Source: Myxococcales bacterium (GTDB lineage Bacteria; Myxococcota_A; Polyangia; Palsa-1104). From it: DNA of 57,333 bases. The stretch lies in contig PNAM01000004.1 of assembly GCA_003170275.1 (NCBI GenBank), forward strand, positions 8,466-65,798, read 5' to 3'. The notes below the pieces were generated by a model. That model saw only the letters and a program-made list of their open reading frames with translations, was not told where the DNA came from and ran no database searches. The translations under genes and the position numbers were made by a program. Of the stretch, positions 1-8,363 are shown piece by piece (positions within the stretch are counted from its first letter, which is position 1; the number at the start of each line of letters is the position of its first letter).

Positions 1-308
1 CGGCGGGCGGCGGCGGCGGCGGTGAGCAGCGCCCGCGCCTTGTTGTGGCACTCGAGGTCTTCGTCTTCGGGAACCGAATCGGCAACGATGCCCGCGCCCG
101 CCTGCACGCTCGCGTGACCGTCGCGCCAGATCATGGTGCGGATGGCGATGGCGGTGTCGAGGTTCCCGGAGAAGTCGAGGTACCCGACGACGCCCGCATA
201 CGCGCCGCGCTTGGCCGGCTCGAGCTCGTCGATGATCTCCATCGCGCGGACCTTCGGCGCGCCGGTCATCGTCCCCGCCGGGAACGTCGCCCGGAAGACG
301 TCGAGCGT
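1..308 (-). pseudogene. trpE: C-terminal continuation of trpE beyond the in-frame TAG, cut by the window edge
   Basis: Read in the same frame as the upstream trpE part, this stretch encodes the hallmark end of the TrpE chorismate-binding domain: [17 protein letters not shown], then [37 protein letters not shown] and [14 protein letters not shown]. No other stop or frameshift is seen before position 1. The TAG sits between the segment ending VEGRLAPG and the segment starting LDVFRATF, where relatives have one sense codon. Joined across it the protein would have a normal length and layout. Confidence 0.8.
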
Positions 309-1538
309 CTAGCGGCCCGGGGCGAGGCGCCCCTCCACCTGGCTCACGATGTGCATCACATGCGAAAAACGCTCGATCGCCATCAGTTCGGTCACCCGAA
401 CGGCGCCGTATTCGGAGACGCGTCCCACGTCGTTGCGGCCGAGGTCCACGAGCATCACGTGCTCGGCACGCTCCTTGCGGTCGGCCAGCAGCTTCTCGGC
501 CAGGGCGCGATCCTCCGCCGGCGTCGCGCCGCGCGGGCTCGTGCCGGCGATGGGATGAGTGACCATTCGGTCACCCTCGACCTGGAGCAGCAACTCCGGG
601 CTGGCGCCGACGAGCTCGAAATCGGGCATCCGGACGAAGAAGAGGTACGGACTCGGGCTGATGCGGCGGAGCGCGCGATAGAGGTCGATGCCGGTCAGTG
701 GACCGCGGGACGTCGCTGGGAGCGGCATCGAACGGCGACGCGCAACGACGACCTGGATGCACTCGCCGCCGCGGATGGCCTCCTGGGCCTGTTCGACCGC
801 GCTGACGTAGGCGGCTCGATCCAGGCTGGTCGAGCTCACCTTGGTCCCATCGGTCGTCCGTCCACCGGTCGGCGCCTGCTCGGCCGAGCCCGACCTCGTC
901 CGCTCCAGGGCGTCATGGACGGCGCGGTCCGCGATCGCATATCGGCCCTCGAAGTCGGGCGCGTCCGTGTGAAGCGACGCGATGGCCGAGAGCGTGTGGG
1001 TCAGGTGGTCGAAGACCACCACCAGGTCGGTCTCGAGGAAGGCCGCCATGGGGACGCCCACCGGGTCGGCTTTGGGCATGGGGACGGTCGGTTCGAAACT
1101 GGAAACCGCGTCGTAAGCAAGGACGCCGACGGCGCCGCCGGTGAAGCGCGGGAAGTCGCCCTCGGGGGCCACGCGGCGGCGAGGCAGGAATGCACGGAGT
1201 GCCGCCAGCGGATCCGGGGCGGGAGTCGTGACCGGGATCGCGTCCGCCAGGCGCTCGCCTGCGCGTTCCGTTCCGACAGGTCGCGTGCGGACGCTGGCGA
1301 TGCCGTCGCGAACCTCGAGCAGGCGGCGCGGCAAGACGCCAAGGAAGGAATATCGGCCAAGCCGCTCGCCGCCCTCGACCGACTCCAAGAGGTAGGCCGG
1401 TGTGCCGTCGTCCAGCGCCAGGAAGGCGCCGATGGGCGTGTCGAGATCCGCGTCGCGCGTGGCGCGCAGCAGGATCGTGTCGGCATTGGCGGCCAGACGC
1501 TTCGCCTCGGCGAGGCTGAGCGGCTCTGTGGTGAGCAT
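309..1538 (-). CDS. trpE: Anthranilate synthase component I, portion before an in-frame stop
   Basis: Component I of anthranilate synthase makes anthranilate from chorismate and ammonia or glutamine, the first step of tryptophan synthesis. The 409 codons read here carry the usual N-terminal domain (a conserved [14 protein letters not shown] start and a [17 protein letters not shown] stretch) and the first part of the chorismate-binding domain ([64 protein letters not shown]). The frame ends at a TAG at 309-311, but the conserved C-terminal part continues in the same frame to the left edge of the window. The gene is therefore either broken by one nonsense change or carries a sequencing error. 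ATG at 1538 follows a T-box leader. Identity is certain; functional integrity is not. Confidence 0.9.
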   Translation of the reverse strand: MLTTEPLSLAEAKRLAANADTILLRATRDADLDTPIGAFLALDDGTPAYLLESVEGGERLGRYSFLGVLPRRLLEVRDGIASVRTRPVGTERAGERLADAIPVTTPAPDPLAALRAFLPRRRVAPEGDFPRFTGGAVGVLAYDAVSSFEPTVPMPKADPVGVPMAAFLETDLVVVFDHLTHTLSAIASLHTDAPDFEGRYAIADRAVHDALERTRSGSAEQAPTGGRTTDGTKVSSTSLDRAAYVSAVEQAQEAIRGGECIQVVVARRRSMPLPATSRGPLTGIDLYRALRRISPSPYLFFVRMPDFELVGASPELLLQVEGDRMVTHPIAGTSPRGATPAEDRALAEKLLADRKERAEHVMLVDLGRNDVGRVSEYGAVRVTELMAIERFSHVMHIVSQVEGRLAPGR

Positions 1539-1557
1539 CGGACCGTGGCACTCCCGG

Positions 1558-1595
1558 AATCAGAACGACCTTCCGTCATCCGGGACGAAAGGTCG
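1558..1595 (-). terminator. Intrinsic terminator of the trpE T-box
   Basis: On the minus strand CGACCTTTCGTC and GACGGAAGGTCG form a 12-bp stem with one G-T type pair around a CCGGAT loop, followed by TTCTGATT. It starts a few bases after the T-box signature, the classical arrangement in which the 5' arm region is shared with the antiterminator. Confidence 0.8.
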
Positions 1596-1889
1596 AGCCT
1601 TCCGCGGTGCCACCCTGGGTTCGGCGATGCCGCACTTGCGTGACCGACGGGATACTCGTTGGGCCCTGCCCCTTTCCGAGTCCGATCGGCGCTGCCCTGT
1701 ATCGCTGGCGCTCTGCGCCGGAGCCTACTTGGCGGTGTCGCGGCGCTTGGCGCGACGTCCGTCGTTCGGTCCGGAGGCTCCCGGGTCCATTCCGTCTCGC
1801 TGCCGTCCCGGCTTCCACCAGCCGCCGGGTCTCTGTGCCGGCAGGTCGAGTCGTACTCGTCCCGTTCACAGCCCTTCGTATTCGGTTGA
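1560..1889 (-). promoter_or_regulatory. T-box riboswitch leader of trpE (tryptophan-specific)
   Basis: The minus strand carries the T-box antiterminator signature AGGGTGGCACCGCGG (complement of about 1604-1618), directly followed by an intrinsic terminator. The 5' end, about 1840-1875, has a GACGAGTA-containing Stem I-like start. A TGG within GAATGGACC (complement 1787-1789) is a good specifier codon for tRNA-Trp, which fits the trpE gene downstream. Known T-boxes bind the cognate tRNA: uncharged tRNA stabilises the antiterminator, charged tRNA lets the terminator form. The signature and terminator are seen directly; the specifier assignment is an inference from position and context. Confidence 0.88.
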
Positions 1890-1896
1890 GGGCCGG

Positions 1897-1925
1897 ATAC
1901 TAGGGCCGACTGCGCGAGGCGTCAA
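1897..1925 (-). promoter_or_regulatory. Sigma-70-type promoter of the trpE leader
   Basis: TTGACG (complement 1920-1925), a 17-bp spacer and TAGTAT (complement 1897-1902) make a near-consensus promoter. The predicted start near 1889 gives a leader of about 350 nt, the right size for a full T-box. Confidence 0.7.
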
Positions 1926-2268
1926 GGATGCCGGCCTCGCCCCATGCATGCATGGGTGGCAGAAACGCGGCGCCGGACCGCGGGGCTGGACCGCCTTGCT
2001 ACCGTCACTCAGTACCCGGCAAAGTCATAAACGACGGTTGACCGCGCTTCGCTCGACACGGCCGAGGATCCGAGCGTGCTCTGAGCGTGGCGACATGGCC
2101 AACGGTCGGTTTCGGGCACGGATTCCCGGACTGAAGGTCGCTTAGCACTCGGTCGGGAAGTAGGTGACGGGACTTGGGATCGGGGGACACGCGGCAAGGT
2201 CCGACGACAGGCGACCGCCGTCGGACGCTCGGCCGACACGCGGCCAGCTTCGGCGCCACGCGCCCCGA
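1926..2268. other. Intergenic stretch without recognised features
   Basis: About 340 bp between the trpE promoter and the end of the SnoaL-like gene. I see no convincing gene, tRNA, repeat of the local palindrome family or clear terminator here. Confidence 0.5.
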
Positions 2269-2655
2269 TCAGCCGCGCATGAAGTCGCTGACGGCGGCCG
2301 GGTCCTCGGCGGTGTAGAACCAGACTTCCTGGATCTGGCCGCCCTCGACTTTGAACACGCCGATCTCGCGGCCGGACATGCGGCCACCATGGCGCTCCGC
2401 CGAGAAATCGACCAGGGCGACGACGTGATCGTCGCTGGCGAGGAGGTCGGTGACCTTCAGCGTGAACGTGCCGCCCGTCTCCGCCATCGAATGTTCGATG
2501 GCGGCGATGACGGCCGCGCGGCCGTTGATCGTTCCGAGGTAGTCATATGGTTCGTGCCACACCACGTTCGGGCCGATGACCTCCGCGGCGCTCGCAAGAT
2601 CGCCAGCCGCCCGTGCCTCGTAGAGGCGTCGGACGATCGAAGCGTCCGCGGTCAT
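2269..2655 (-). CDS. SnoaL/NTF2-like fold protein
   Basis: A 128-residue protein of the NTF2-like/SnoaL superfamily. The start (ADASIVRRLYEARAAGDL), an Asn-Val-Val-Trp-His motif near residue 30, a middle segment reading HVVALVDFSAERHG and the terminal strand IQEVWFYTAEDP are typical of this small cone-shaped fold. It holds polyketide cyclases, ketosteroid isomerase-like enzymes and many proteins of unknown role. It is the last gene of a leuC-leuD run, starting 10 bp after the leuD stop, so it is probably cotranscribed. Nothing ties it to leucine synthesis apart from position. Substrate unknown. Confidence 0.7.
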   Translation of the reverse strand: MTADASIVRRLYEARAAGDLASAAEVIGPNVVWHEPYDYLGTINGRAAVIAAIEHSMAETGGTFTLKVTDLLASDDHVVALVDFSAERHGGRMSGREIGVFKVEGGQIQEVWFYTAEDPAAVSDFMRG

Positions 2656-2665
2656 GTCGAGATGC

Positions 2666-3301
2666 TCAGGCGGCCGCGGGATCAGGATGCGCCGGCCGAG
2701 TGTCGACTCGCGCCGGATGCCCGGCCTCCCACGCCTCGATCGCCGGCGCCCGATCCAGCATCCAGCCGATCTCGTCGGTGCCGGCGAGGAGCATCTGGCG
2801 AGCGAATGGATCGACCTGGAACGGGATGTCCTCGTCGCCGGGGAGGTGAACGGTCTGGGTCTCGAGGTCGACCGTCAACTCGAGGTCCGGATCCGCGGCC
2901 ACCATCACGAACAGCTGGCGATGCGTGTCTGCATCGACGACGATCGGCAGCAACCCGTTCTTCAGGGAGTTGTTACGGAAGATGTCCGCGAATCCGGTCG
3001 ACAGGACCGCGCGGATGCCCCACGACGTGAGCGCCCACGGTGCGTGCTCGCGCGACGAGCCGCAGCCGAAGTTGTCGCCCGCGAGCAGCACGCCGCGACC
3101 CTGCATCTCCGGCCGGTTGATGACGAACGCCGGGTTCGGTGAGCCGTCGGCGAGATAACGCCAGTCGCAGAAGAGCGCGTCGGCCAGGCCGGTCTTCTCG
3201 GTCGTCTTGAGGAAGCGCGCCGGGATGATCTGGTCCGTGTCCACGTTCTCGTTGGGCAGCGGGATGACGCGGCTGGTGAATGTCGCGAACGGTTCGGCCA
3301 C
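2666..3301 (-). CDS. leuD: 3-isopropylmalate dehydratase small subunit
   Basis: Small subunit of isopropylmalate isomerase, which with LeuC converts 2-isopropylmalate to 3-isopropylmalate. At 211 residues it has the usual length. Diagnostic segments are PLPNENVDTDQIIPARFL near the N-terminus, the swivel-domain GDNFGCGSSREHAPWAL loop, and FADIFRNNSLKNGLLP. It starts 15 bp after leuC ends and is followed by the SnoaL-like gene. The C-terminal tail is Ala/Pro-rich and variable. In this genome leuCD lies apart from leuA and leuB, which are in the ilv operon on the other strand. Confidence 0.95.
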   Translation of the reverse strand: MAEPFATFTSRVIPLPNENVDTDQIIPARFLKTTEKTGLADALFCDWRYLADGSPNPAFVINRPEMQGRGVLLAGDNFGCGSSREHAPWALTSWGIRAVLSTGFADIFRNNSLKNGLLPIVVDADTHRQLFVMVAADPDLELTVDLETQTVHLPGDEDIPFQVDPFARQMLLAGTDEIGWMLDRAPAIEAWEAGHPARVDTRPAHPDPAAA

Positions 3302-3316
3302 GGTCGTTCGCCCTCC

Positions 3317-4732
3317 CTACCCGGCCGGCGTGACGGTGCGAGGATCGGTCACGACGCCGCTCAGCGCGGTCGCGGCCGCAGTCATCGGGGAGGCGAGAAA
3401 CGTTCGCGCGCCTCGACCCTGGCGACCCTCGAAGTTTCGGTTGCTTGTGCTCACGATGTATTGGCCCGGCTCGCCCTGGTCGCCATTCATGGCGATGCAC
3501 ATCGAGCAACCGGCCTCGCGCCACTCAGCTCCGGCGGCGAGGAAGACACGGTCGAGCCCCTCGGCCTCGGCCTGCATCTTCACCTGCTGGCTGCCCGGCA
3601 CGACCATCACGCGCAGGCCATCGGCGACTTTCCGGCCGCGCACCACTGCCGCCGCCTGGCGCAGATCGCTGATACGCGAATTCGTGCACGAGCCGATGAA
3701 GACGATATCGACCTTCTGCCCGAGCAACGACTGGCCGGGCTGGAGGCCCATGTAGTCGAGCGCGTGTTCGAGCGACCTCCGGCCTGCGTCGTCGGCCTGG
3801 TCAGCCGGCTGCGGCACCCGCGACGTGATCGACATGCCCATGCCCGGGTTGGTGCCGTACGTGATCATCGGCTCCAGCGCCGACGCATCGATGGTGATCG
3901 ACTTGGCGTGGGCAGCGCCCTCATCGGAAGGCAGCCCGCGCCATCGGTCGACCGCCCGGTCCCAGTCGGCCCCCTGAGGCGCATGGGGTCGGCCGGCGAT
4001 GTACTGGAACGTGGTGTCGTCAGGGGCGATCAGCCCGGCGCGCGCGCCGCCCTCGATCGACATGTTGCAGATGGTCATGCGCTCTTCCATCGAGAGGGCA
4101 CGGACCGCCTCGCCGCTGTACTCGAAGACGTGGCCGGTGCCGCCGCCGATGCCGATCCTCGAGAGGAGCGCCAGGATGATGTCCTTGGCCGAGACGCCGG
4201 CACTCTGGTGGCCGTCGATGCGCACCTCGAAGCTCTTGGGGCGGCGCTGGAGCAGGCATTGGGTGGCGAGCACCATCTCGACTTCCGACGTGCCGATGCC
4301 GAACGCCAACGCGCCGAATGCGCCGTGCGTCGCGGTGTGCGAGTCGCCGCAGACGATGGTCATGCCCGGCTGCGTCAGGCCCAGTTCCGGCCCGATGACG
4401 TGGACGATGCCCTGCGTGTCCGACCCGAGCGGATGGATCGGGATGCCGAACTCGGCGCAGTTGCGACTGAGTTGCGCGACCTGGAACGCGGCCTGTTGGT
4501 CGAGGATCGGCAGCGAGCGGTCCGACGTGGGCGTGGAGTGGTCCGCCGTCGCGATGGTCCGTTCCGGGTGGCGAACCGTGGCGCCGCGGCGCCGCAGCCC
4601 CTCGAACGCCTGCGGGCTCGTGACCTCATGGACGAGATGCAGGTCGATGCCGAGCACCGTCGGCGCGCCCGGCTCGTCCGCGACGACGTGGTCATCCCAG
4701 ATCTTGTCGACGAGCGTGCGCGGCGCGGCCAT
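3317..4732 (-). CDS. leuC: 3-isopropylmalate dehydratase large subunit
   Basis: Iron-sulfur subunit of isopropylmalate isomerase (aconitase superfamily), 471 residues. The start [17 protein letters not shown], the [24 protein letters not shown] block, the first cluster cysteine in FIGSCTNSR, and the paired cysteines in [10 protein letters not shown] near the C-terminus are all present, so a 4Fe-4S cluster can be assembled. A TACGCT hexamer lies only 6 bp before the ATG (complement 4739-4744), suggesting a leaderless or nearly leaderless mRNA. Two 19-bp direct repeats lie just upstream. Cotranscribed with leuD. Confidence 0.96.
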   Translation of the reverse strand: MAAPRTLVDKIWDDHVVADEPGAPTVLGIDLHLVHEVTSPQAFEGLRRRGATVRHPERTIATADHSTPTSDRSLPILDQQAAFQVAQLSRNCAEFGIPIHPLGSDTQGIVHVIGPELGLTQPGMTIVCGDSHTATHGAFGALAFGIGTSEVEMVLATQCLLQRRPKSFEVRIDGHQSAGVSAKDIILALLSRIGIGGGTGHVFEYSGEAVRALSMEERMTICNMSIEGGARAGLIAPDDTTFQYIAGRPHAPQGADWDRAVDRWRGLPSDEGAAHAKSITIDASALEPMITYGTNPGMGMSITSRVPQPADQADDAGRRSLEHALDYMGLQPGQSLLGQKVDIVFIGSCTNSRISDLRQAAAVVRGRKVADGLRVMVVPGSQQVKMQAEAEGLDRVFLAAGAEWREAGCSMCIAMNGDQGEPGQYIVSTSNRNFEGRQGRGARTFLASPMTAAATALSGVVTDPRTVTPAG

Positions 4733-4748
4733 GGCGGGAGCGTACCAA

Positions 4749-4788
4749 ACAGGCGCCGAGTGGCCCCTTACAGGCGCCGAGTGGCCCC
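4749..4788. promoter_or_regulatory. Paired 19-bp direct repeats upstream of leuC, probable operator
   Basis: The identical unit ACAGGCGCCGAGTGGCCCC occurs at 4749-4767 and 4770-4788, so the repeats are spaced exactly 21 bp, two helical turns. They lie 17-56 bp before the leuC ATG and cover the -35 region of the candidate promoter, where no TTGACA-like box is seen. A dimeric or tandemly binding activator/repressor site is the simplest reading. Confidence 0.5.
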
Positions 4789-4847
4789 GCGCGGCCGTCC
4801 GAACGGCGCGTCAGCGCGGCGCGCGGCGCCAAGCCTGGTCTCGGCGA

Positions 4848-5050
4848 AGTGGGTGGTCGACGGCATCGACCAGAATCGGGCCGAAGGGCGCTCCGCCGGG
4901 ACCCTGAGCCGTGGGAGAAAGCCGTTGGCGGCCATTTGGTGGCCATATGGTCGACGGCATCGACCGATCGGTGGCGTACGGGCTCTGAGCGTCAACCCAA
5001 CGGTTGGCCACGTCCGATTCGAGCCCGAAGTGGTCGATGGCGTCGACCAG
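4848..5050. repeat. Three dispersed palindromic repeats between leuC and the XRE gene
   Basis: The 336-bp gap between leuC and the XRE gene carries three copies of a 19-bp imperfect palindrome with consensus TGGTCGATGGCATCGACCA: near 4854-4872, 4948-4966 and 5031-5049. The last is preceded by a TTCGAGCCCGAA-like second palindrome. The same element recurs near 5894, 6060, 8749, 8832, 8935 and 9029. It looks like a REP-type intergenic element. No gene is seen in the gap. Confidence 0.75.
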
Positions 5051-5068
5051 CCGGGTGCGGTGCCGTCC

Positions 5069-5845
5069 CTATCGGCCGAACGGGACGCCGCGCGGCGGTG
5101 CCGTTCGAAGGACCCCGATCCCGTTGCCGACGTCCATCCAGACCAGACTCGGGCCGGGCCAATCGGCCGTCCCGGTCAGCGCGGCGACGGCGGAAGCGTG
5201 CATGGCTGGATAGGCGGCCGAGAGCAGGTCCGGGTAGGTCATCGCGACCTTCCGGGTCGCGGCCGTCGAGCGCACCAGCAGCAGGCGGGACACCGAGCGA
5301 TCCGCCCCCATGGCCATGGCGAGCTCCCGATTCCCTCCGTCCCTGAGTGCCTCGGCCTTGACGTTGGCCCAACGGACCTGCTGCTCGATCCGGCGCAGCT
5401 CCGATTGCGCCACTCCTGCGATCGCAACCTCCTGGACAGGGTCATCGAGGACGAGATCGATGGAACCTCGGACCGGGCGAAAGACCGGCACGTCCACGAA
5501 GCGACGCCACCGCGGATGGATGGCGCGGGTCAACCCCTGGAGCATCGCCGCCTGGATGTGGTCGCGGATCGCGGGGCCAGCACTGACCTCCACGCGGGCG
5601 CCGAGTTTGCCACCGAGCCCGGCACAGATCCGCGCCAACGCCTCCAGGCTGGCGCTGACCTCGCCCGCTTCGATATCGACGAGCAGCGCGTGGCTGATTC
5701 CCGCCGCCCTTGCCAGCTGGCGTTGGCTGATGCCCGCGTCCTCGCGAAGACGGCGGATCTCGGCACCAAGAACGCGGCGCAACTCGATGACCTGTCGATG
5801 CGCCATCCGCGTGAGTCGCGTGCGAGGCTCAGTGATCGGTGGCAT
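5069..5845 (-). CDS. XRE-family helix-turn-helix regulator with a C-terminal domain of unknown function
   Basis: 258 residues. Residues about 20-75 form a Cro/CI-type helix-turn-helix (AEIRRLREDAGISQRQLARAAGISHALLVDIEAGEV) followed by the conserved ALARICAGLG helix. The remaining 180 residues, with segments such as VFRPVRGSIDLVLDD and WANVKAEALRD, resemble the C-terminal part of regulators that carry a nuclease-like or antitoxin-like domain, but I cannot name it. No partner toxin lies beside it. Start could be the ATG at 5845 or Met14 (5806). A TAGCGT hexamer six bases before 5845 favours the longer form on a leaderless transcript. Both flanks hold palindromic repeats. Confidence 0.75.
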   Translation of the reverse strand: MPPITEPRTRLTRMAHRQVIELRRVLGAEIRRLREDAGISQRQLARAAGISHALLVDIEAGEVSASLEALARICAGLGGKLGARVEVSAGPAIRDHIQAAMLQGLTRAIHPRWRRFVDVPVFRPVRGSIDLVLDDPVQEVAIAGVAQSELRRIEQQVRWANVKAEALRDGGNRELAMAMGADRSVSRLLLVRSTAATRKVAMTYPDLLSAAYPAMHASAVAALTGTADWPGPSLVWMDVGNGIGVLRTAPPRGVPFGR

Positions 5846-6030
5846 CGGCCAACGCTAGCCAGAGAGACTTATCTCCGACTTCACTGCGCCGGGTGGTCGA
5901 TGGCATCGACCACTGTCGAGCCGAAGGGCGGTTCCGAGGGACTGACAGGGACGGCATCGGCCGGATTCGACGCGAATGGCCTATGGCATCGACCAATCTT
6001 GCCGATTCGTGGCCTTGCGGGCGGTCCTGG
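5846..6030. repeat. Palindromic repeats between the YndJ-like gene and the XRE gene
   Basis: A full copy (TGGTCGATGGCATCGACCA) lies at 5894-5912 and a half copy (TATGGCATCGACCAAT) near 5982-5997. A third copy at 6060-6078 lies inside the end of the neighbouring gene. No coding sequence is evident in the gap. Confidence 0.75.
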
Positions 6031-6930
6031 TCACCCAGACCCGATGTTCGAGTCCAAAGTGGTCGATGGCGTCGACCAGCCGAGCGACAGGACCGTCAGA
6101 AGCACTGCCATCGCGTTCAGGGCGCCGTGCGTGGCGATCATCGTGTCGAGGTCGAGGAAGCGCGGGCCGAACAGGATCGAGACGGACCAGGCGATGCCCA
6201 TCGGCATGCCGACGAGGAGCGCCACGCCGGCCGCGCGCTGCGCCCAGCGAGCGGTACCGTGGACGCGCGTGGACACCAGCGCCACCGCGATCCCGATGCC
6301 TGCCGTCCCGACGATGAGCGCCCCGATGGCACTGATCGCGTCGCTCGACGCGACGAAGCCCACCGCGGTGACGGGGATGCCGACCACAAGCCCGAACACG
6401 GAGGCACGGAGCCACGGTCGGTCGGTTGCGAGCAGGCTCGTCAGACCGAGCAGGCCGAACCCCGCGAAGTGGAAATGGACGCCGGTCAGCAGCACGATGT
6501 CGGGCGAGAAGCCGGTCTGGAGGCCGAGTCGGTCGACCGCGATGAACAGCGCCCCGATCGACCAGAAGCCGAGGGCGACATCGACCCCCAGCTCGGACGC
6601 TCGACTCGGTCGCAGGAGGTCAGGCAGGCGCGGCAGCCCGTGCACGATGGCCGAGGACGTGCCGATCAGCGCGATCGCGAGCCACGGCAGCGCGAAGATC
6701 ACTGCAACGGGTCCGGCGGGAAGCGCGAAGGCCACGATGAGCGGCAACGCCGCGACGAGAGCCGGCCATCCGGCGAGTCGCCCGATCCATGGTCGCGACG
6801 GCAGCAAACCGAGCAGCCGCGGCACGATGACCAGGGGCGCCAGCAGCAGGATGCGCGCCTCCATCGGCGTCGACGGCGGCAGCGCGACGTATGCGACAAG
6901 CCAGACGCCCAGGCCGACCACCGAATTCAT
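6031..6930 (-). CDS. YndJ-like multi-pass membrane protein
   Basis: From the ATG at 6930 the protein has 299 residues and about nine hydrophobic segments. It includes a conserved HFHFAGFGLLGLTSLLA stretch and a HGALNAMAVLLTVLSLGW end that match the YndJ family of unknown function. ATG 6930 is chosen because it overlaps the stop of the upstream gene (ATGA) and directly opens the first membrane helix (NSVVGLGVWLVAYVALP); the frame is open further upstream but that part is arginine-rich and not protein-like. The last 15 or so codons are supplied by a copy of the local palindromic repeat (6060-6078), so the natural C-terminus may have been replaced. Confidence 0.75.
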   Translation of the reverse strand: MNSVVGLGVWLVAYVALPPSTPMEARILLLAPLVIVPRLLGLLPSRPWIGRLAGWPALVAALPLIVAFALPAGPVAVIFALPWLAIALIGTSSAIVHGLPRLPDLLRPSRASELGVDVALGFWSIGALFIAVDRLGLQTGFSPDIVLLTGVHFHFAGFGLLGLTSLLATDRPWLRASVFGLVVGIPVTAVGFVASSDAISAIGALIVGTAGIGIAVALVSTRVHGTARWAQRAAGVALLVGMPMGIAWSVSILFGPRFLDLDTMIATHGALNAMAVLLTVLSLGWSTPSTTLDSNIGSG

Positions 6931-7388
6931 CGTGGCGACCAGCGCAGCATGACCCCGAAGACGGCAGCCGCGAGAGCGCAAGCAGCACCTTCGTACAGCG
7001 CGGTCCGCAGCCACTGTGAGTCGTCCGTGGCCAGAAGCACGACGACGAGGTACTGGACGCACACCACGACGATCCACACTACCGCGCACAAGACGGCGAA
7101 GAGTTGGCGGTTCCGTCCCGCGGCGATCCGCCCGCGTAGCCTCCACACGACGGTCACAAGGACGAGGTTGATCGGCGCTCCGATGACGAACGCGTAGGCG
7201 ATGAAGAGAGGAAACGCAAAGAGAAGCACGCCGTAGCCTTCCTCGAAGGCGTAGAAAGGGTCACCTGCGACGGCGATTCCGTAGACCGGCGCCAGCGCGA
7301 CGATGAAGACCCACAACGCCATCGCCCAGACCAAGTGGATAAGGACGTTGCGGCGGATGAAGCGGAAGTAACCGCCTGTGCCGCTCAT
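6927..7388 (-). CDS. Small integral membrane protein of unknown function
   Basis: 153 residues with four predicted membrane helices: LIHLVWAMALWVFIVALAPVYGI, YGVLLFAFPLFIAYAFVIGAPINLVLVTVVW, LFAVLCAVVWIVVVCVQYLVVVLLA and YEGAACALAAAVFGVML (given as separate segments). I do not recognise the family. It overlaps the epimerase gene upstream and the YndJ-like gene downstream by ATGA junctions, so the three are translated as one operon from 8329. Confidence 0.7.
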   Translation of the reverse strand: MSGTGGYFRFIRRNVLIHLVWAMALWVFIVALAPVYGIAVAGDPFYAFEEGYGVLLFAFPLFIAYAFVIGAPINLVLVTVVWRLRGRIAAGRNRQLFAVLCAVVWIVVVCVQYLVVVLLATDDSQWLRTALYEGAACALAAAVFGVMLRWSPR

Positions 7389-8329
7389 CGCGCGAACCAG
7401 CGCAAGTCGGCGCGCCCGAATCGACCGGCAGGCGGAAGTCCGGCACGGATGACCGCTTCGGAAAATGGGGTCTTCGGGGCGAGATCGGGCGGGAGATCGT
7501 CGGCGAACGGCGCGGGGATGGTCACGCCCTCCTGGAGGATTCGGACCTGCGCGACCGCGACGAGCGGGACCTTCATCAGCAGCTCGGCCACGTGTGCGAT
7601 GACGAGATGGGCAACGACCGGGAAGCGCACGAACCGTGGGCGCCGCCCCGTCACCGCGGCCACCCGCCGGACCGCGTCACCGAGCATCAGCTCCTCCGGA
7701 CCGAGGACGGCCACGGTCCGATCGGCCAGGCGCGGGTCGCCGATCATCGCCGCCTCGAGCACGCACGCTACATCAGCCACAGCCACGGGCCGCACCGGCC
7801 GGTCGCGCATCCCGACCAGGCCGAAGATGGGGAACGTGTAGAAGGCATGGCTCAGGTGGTCGAGCATGTGGTCGCCGCGACCGTGGATCACGCCCGCCTT
7901 GAGGACGGTCCACGTGAGACCGGAGCCGCGGACGAGTTCCTCGGCCTCCCACTTGGAGCGGCGGTAGGCGGTCGGGCCATCCGGTCGGGCGCGCAGGAAA
8001 CTGAGCACCGTCAGGCGCTCGACCCCGGCGGCACGCGCGGCCTCGATGACTGCGCGGGTGCCCACGACGTGGACGGCGGCGTACGTCTGGGCACCGATCT
8101 CGCGGTTGATGCCGGCGCAATGAGCGATCGCCACGCAGCCGCGAAACGCCTCGGTCAGAGCCGTGACGTCCGTGATGTCCGCGCTGACGACGGTGATACC
8201 GGGAGGCGGCGGGCTGATGTGCGCTCGCTCACCCCGTCCGATGACGACGACCTCATGCCCGGCGGCGATCAGTCGCTCGGCCAGCGCACGCCCGACGAAC
8301 CCGGTCCCTCCGGTGATGGCGATCTTCAT
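7385..8329 (-). CDS. NAD(P)-dependent epimerase/dehydratase, NDUFA9-like (atypical SDR)
   Basis: 314 residues. An N-terminal Rossmann motif (MKIAITGGTGFVGRALAERLIAAGHEVVVIGR), a CVAIAHCAG strand and a YRRSKWEAEELVR helix mark an extended/atypical short-chain dehydrogenase. The YxxxK pair is present as YRRSK. The sequence is closest in style to the complex I NDUFA9-like and UPF0105/NAD(P)H-binding groups, whose members often bind nucleotide without a known reaction. First gene of a three-gene membrane operon. A perfect inverted repeat in the 33-bp divergent gap at 8346-8363 could control it. Confidence 0.8.
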   Translation of the reverse strand: MKIAITGGTGFVGRALAERLIAAGHEVVVIGRGERAHISPPPPGITVVSADITDVTALTEAFRGCVAIAHCAGINREIGAQTYAAVHVVGTRAVIEAARAAGVERLTVLSFLRARPDGPTAYRRSKWEAEELVRGSGLTWTVLKAGVIHGRGDHMLDHLSHAFYTFPIFGLVGMRDRPVRPVAVADVACVLEAAMIGDPRLADRTVAVLGPEELMLGDAVRRVAAVTGRRPRFVRFPVVAHLVIAHVAELLMKVPLVAVAQVRILQEGVTIPAPFADDLPPDLAPKTPFSEAVIRAGLPPAGRFGRADLRWFAR

Positions 8330-8345
8330 GACCGGTTGACTATCG

Positions 8346-8363
8346 TGCTACTCATAAGTAGCA
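8346..8363. promoter_or_regulatory. Perfect inverted repeat in a divergent promoter gap
   Basis: TGCTACT-CATA-AGTAGCA forms 7-bp arms around 4 bp, placed between the divergent starts at 8329 and 8363; its last base is the first base of the ATG at 8363. Such a site is well suited to a MarR- or TetR-type repressor acting on both genes. No such regulator is adjacent. Confidence 0.5.

Noticed and set aside
45..1643. Long open frame opposite trpE (and similar long frames opposite many genes, such as 3461-6952 and 10515-13961)
   Set aside because: They are arginine/alanine-rich, lack recognisable domains and run antisense to well-identified genes; a product of GC-rich codon structure.
5069..5845. 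Antitoxin of a toxin-antitoxin pair
   Set aside because: The HTH is clear but no toxin-like ORF adjoins it; both flanks are repeat-filled gaps.
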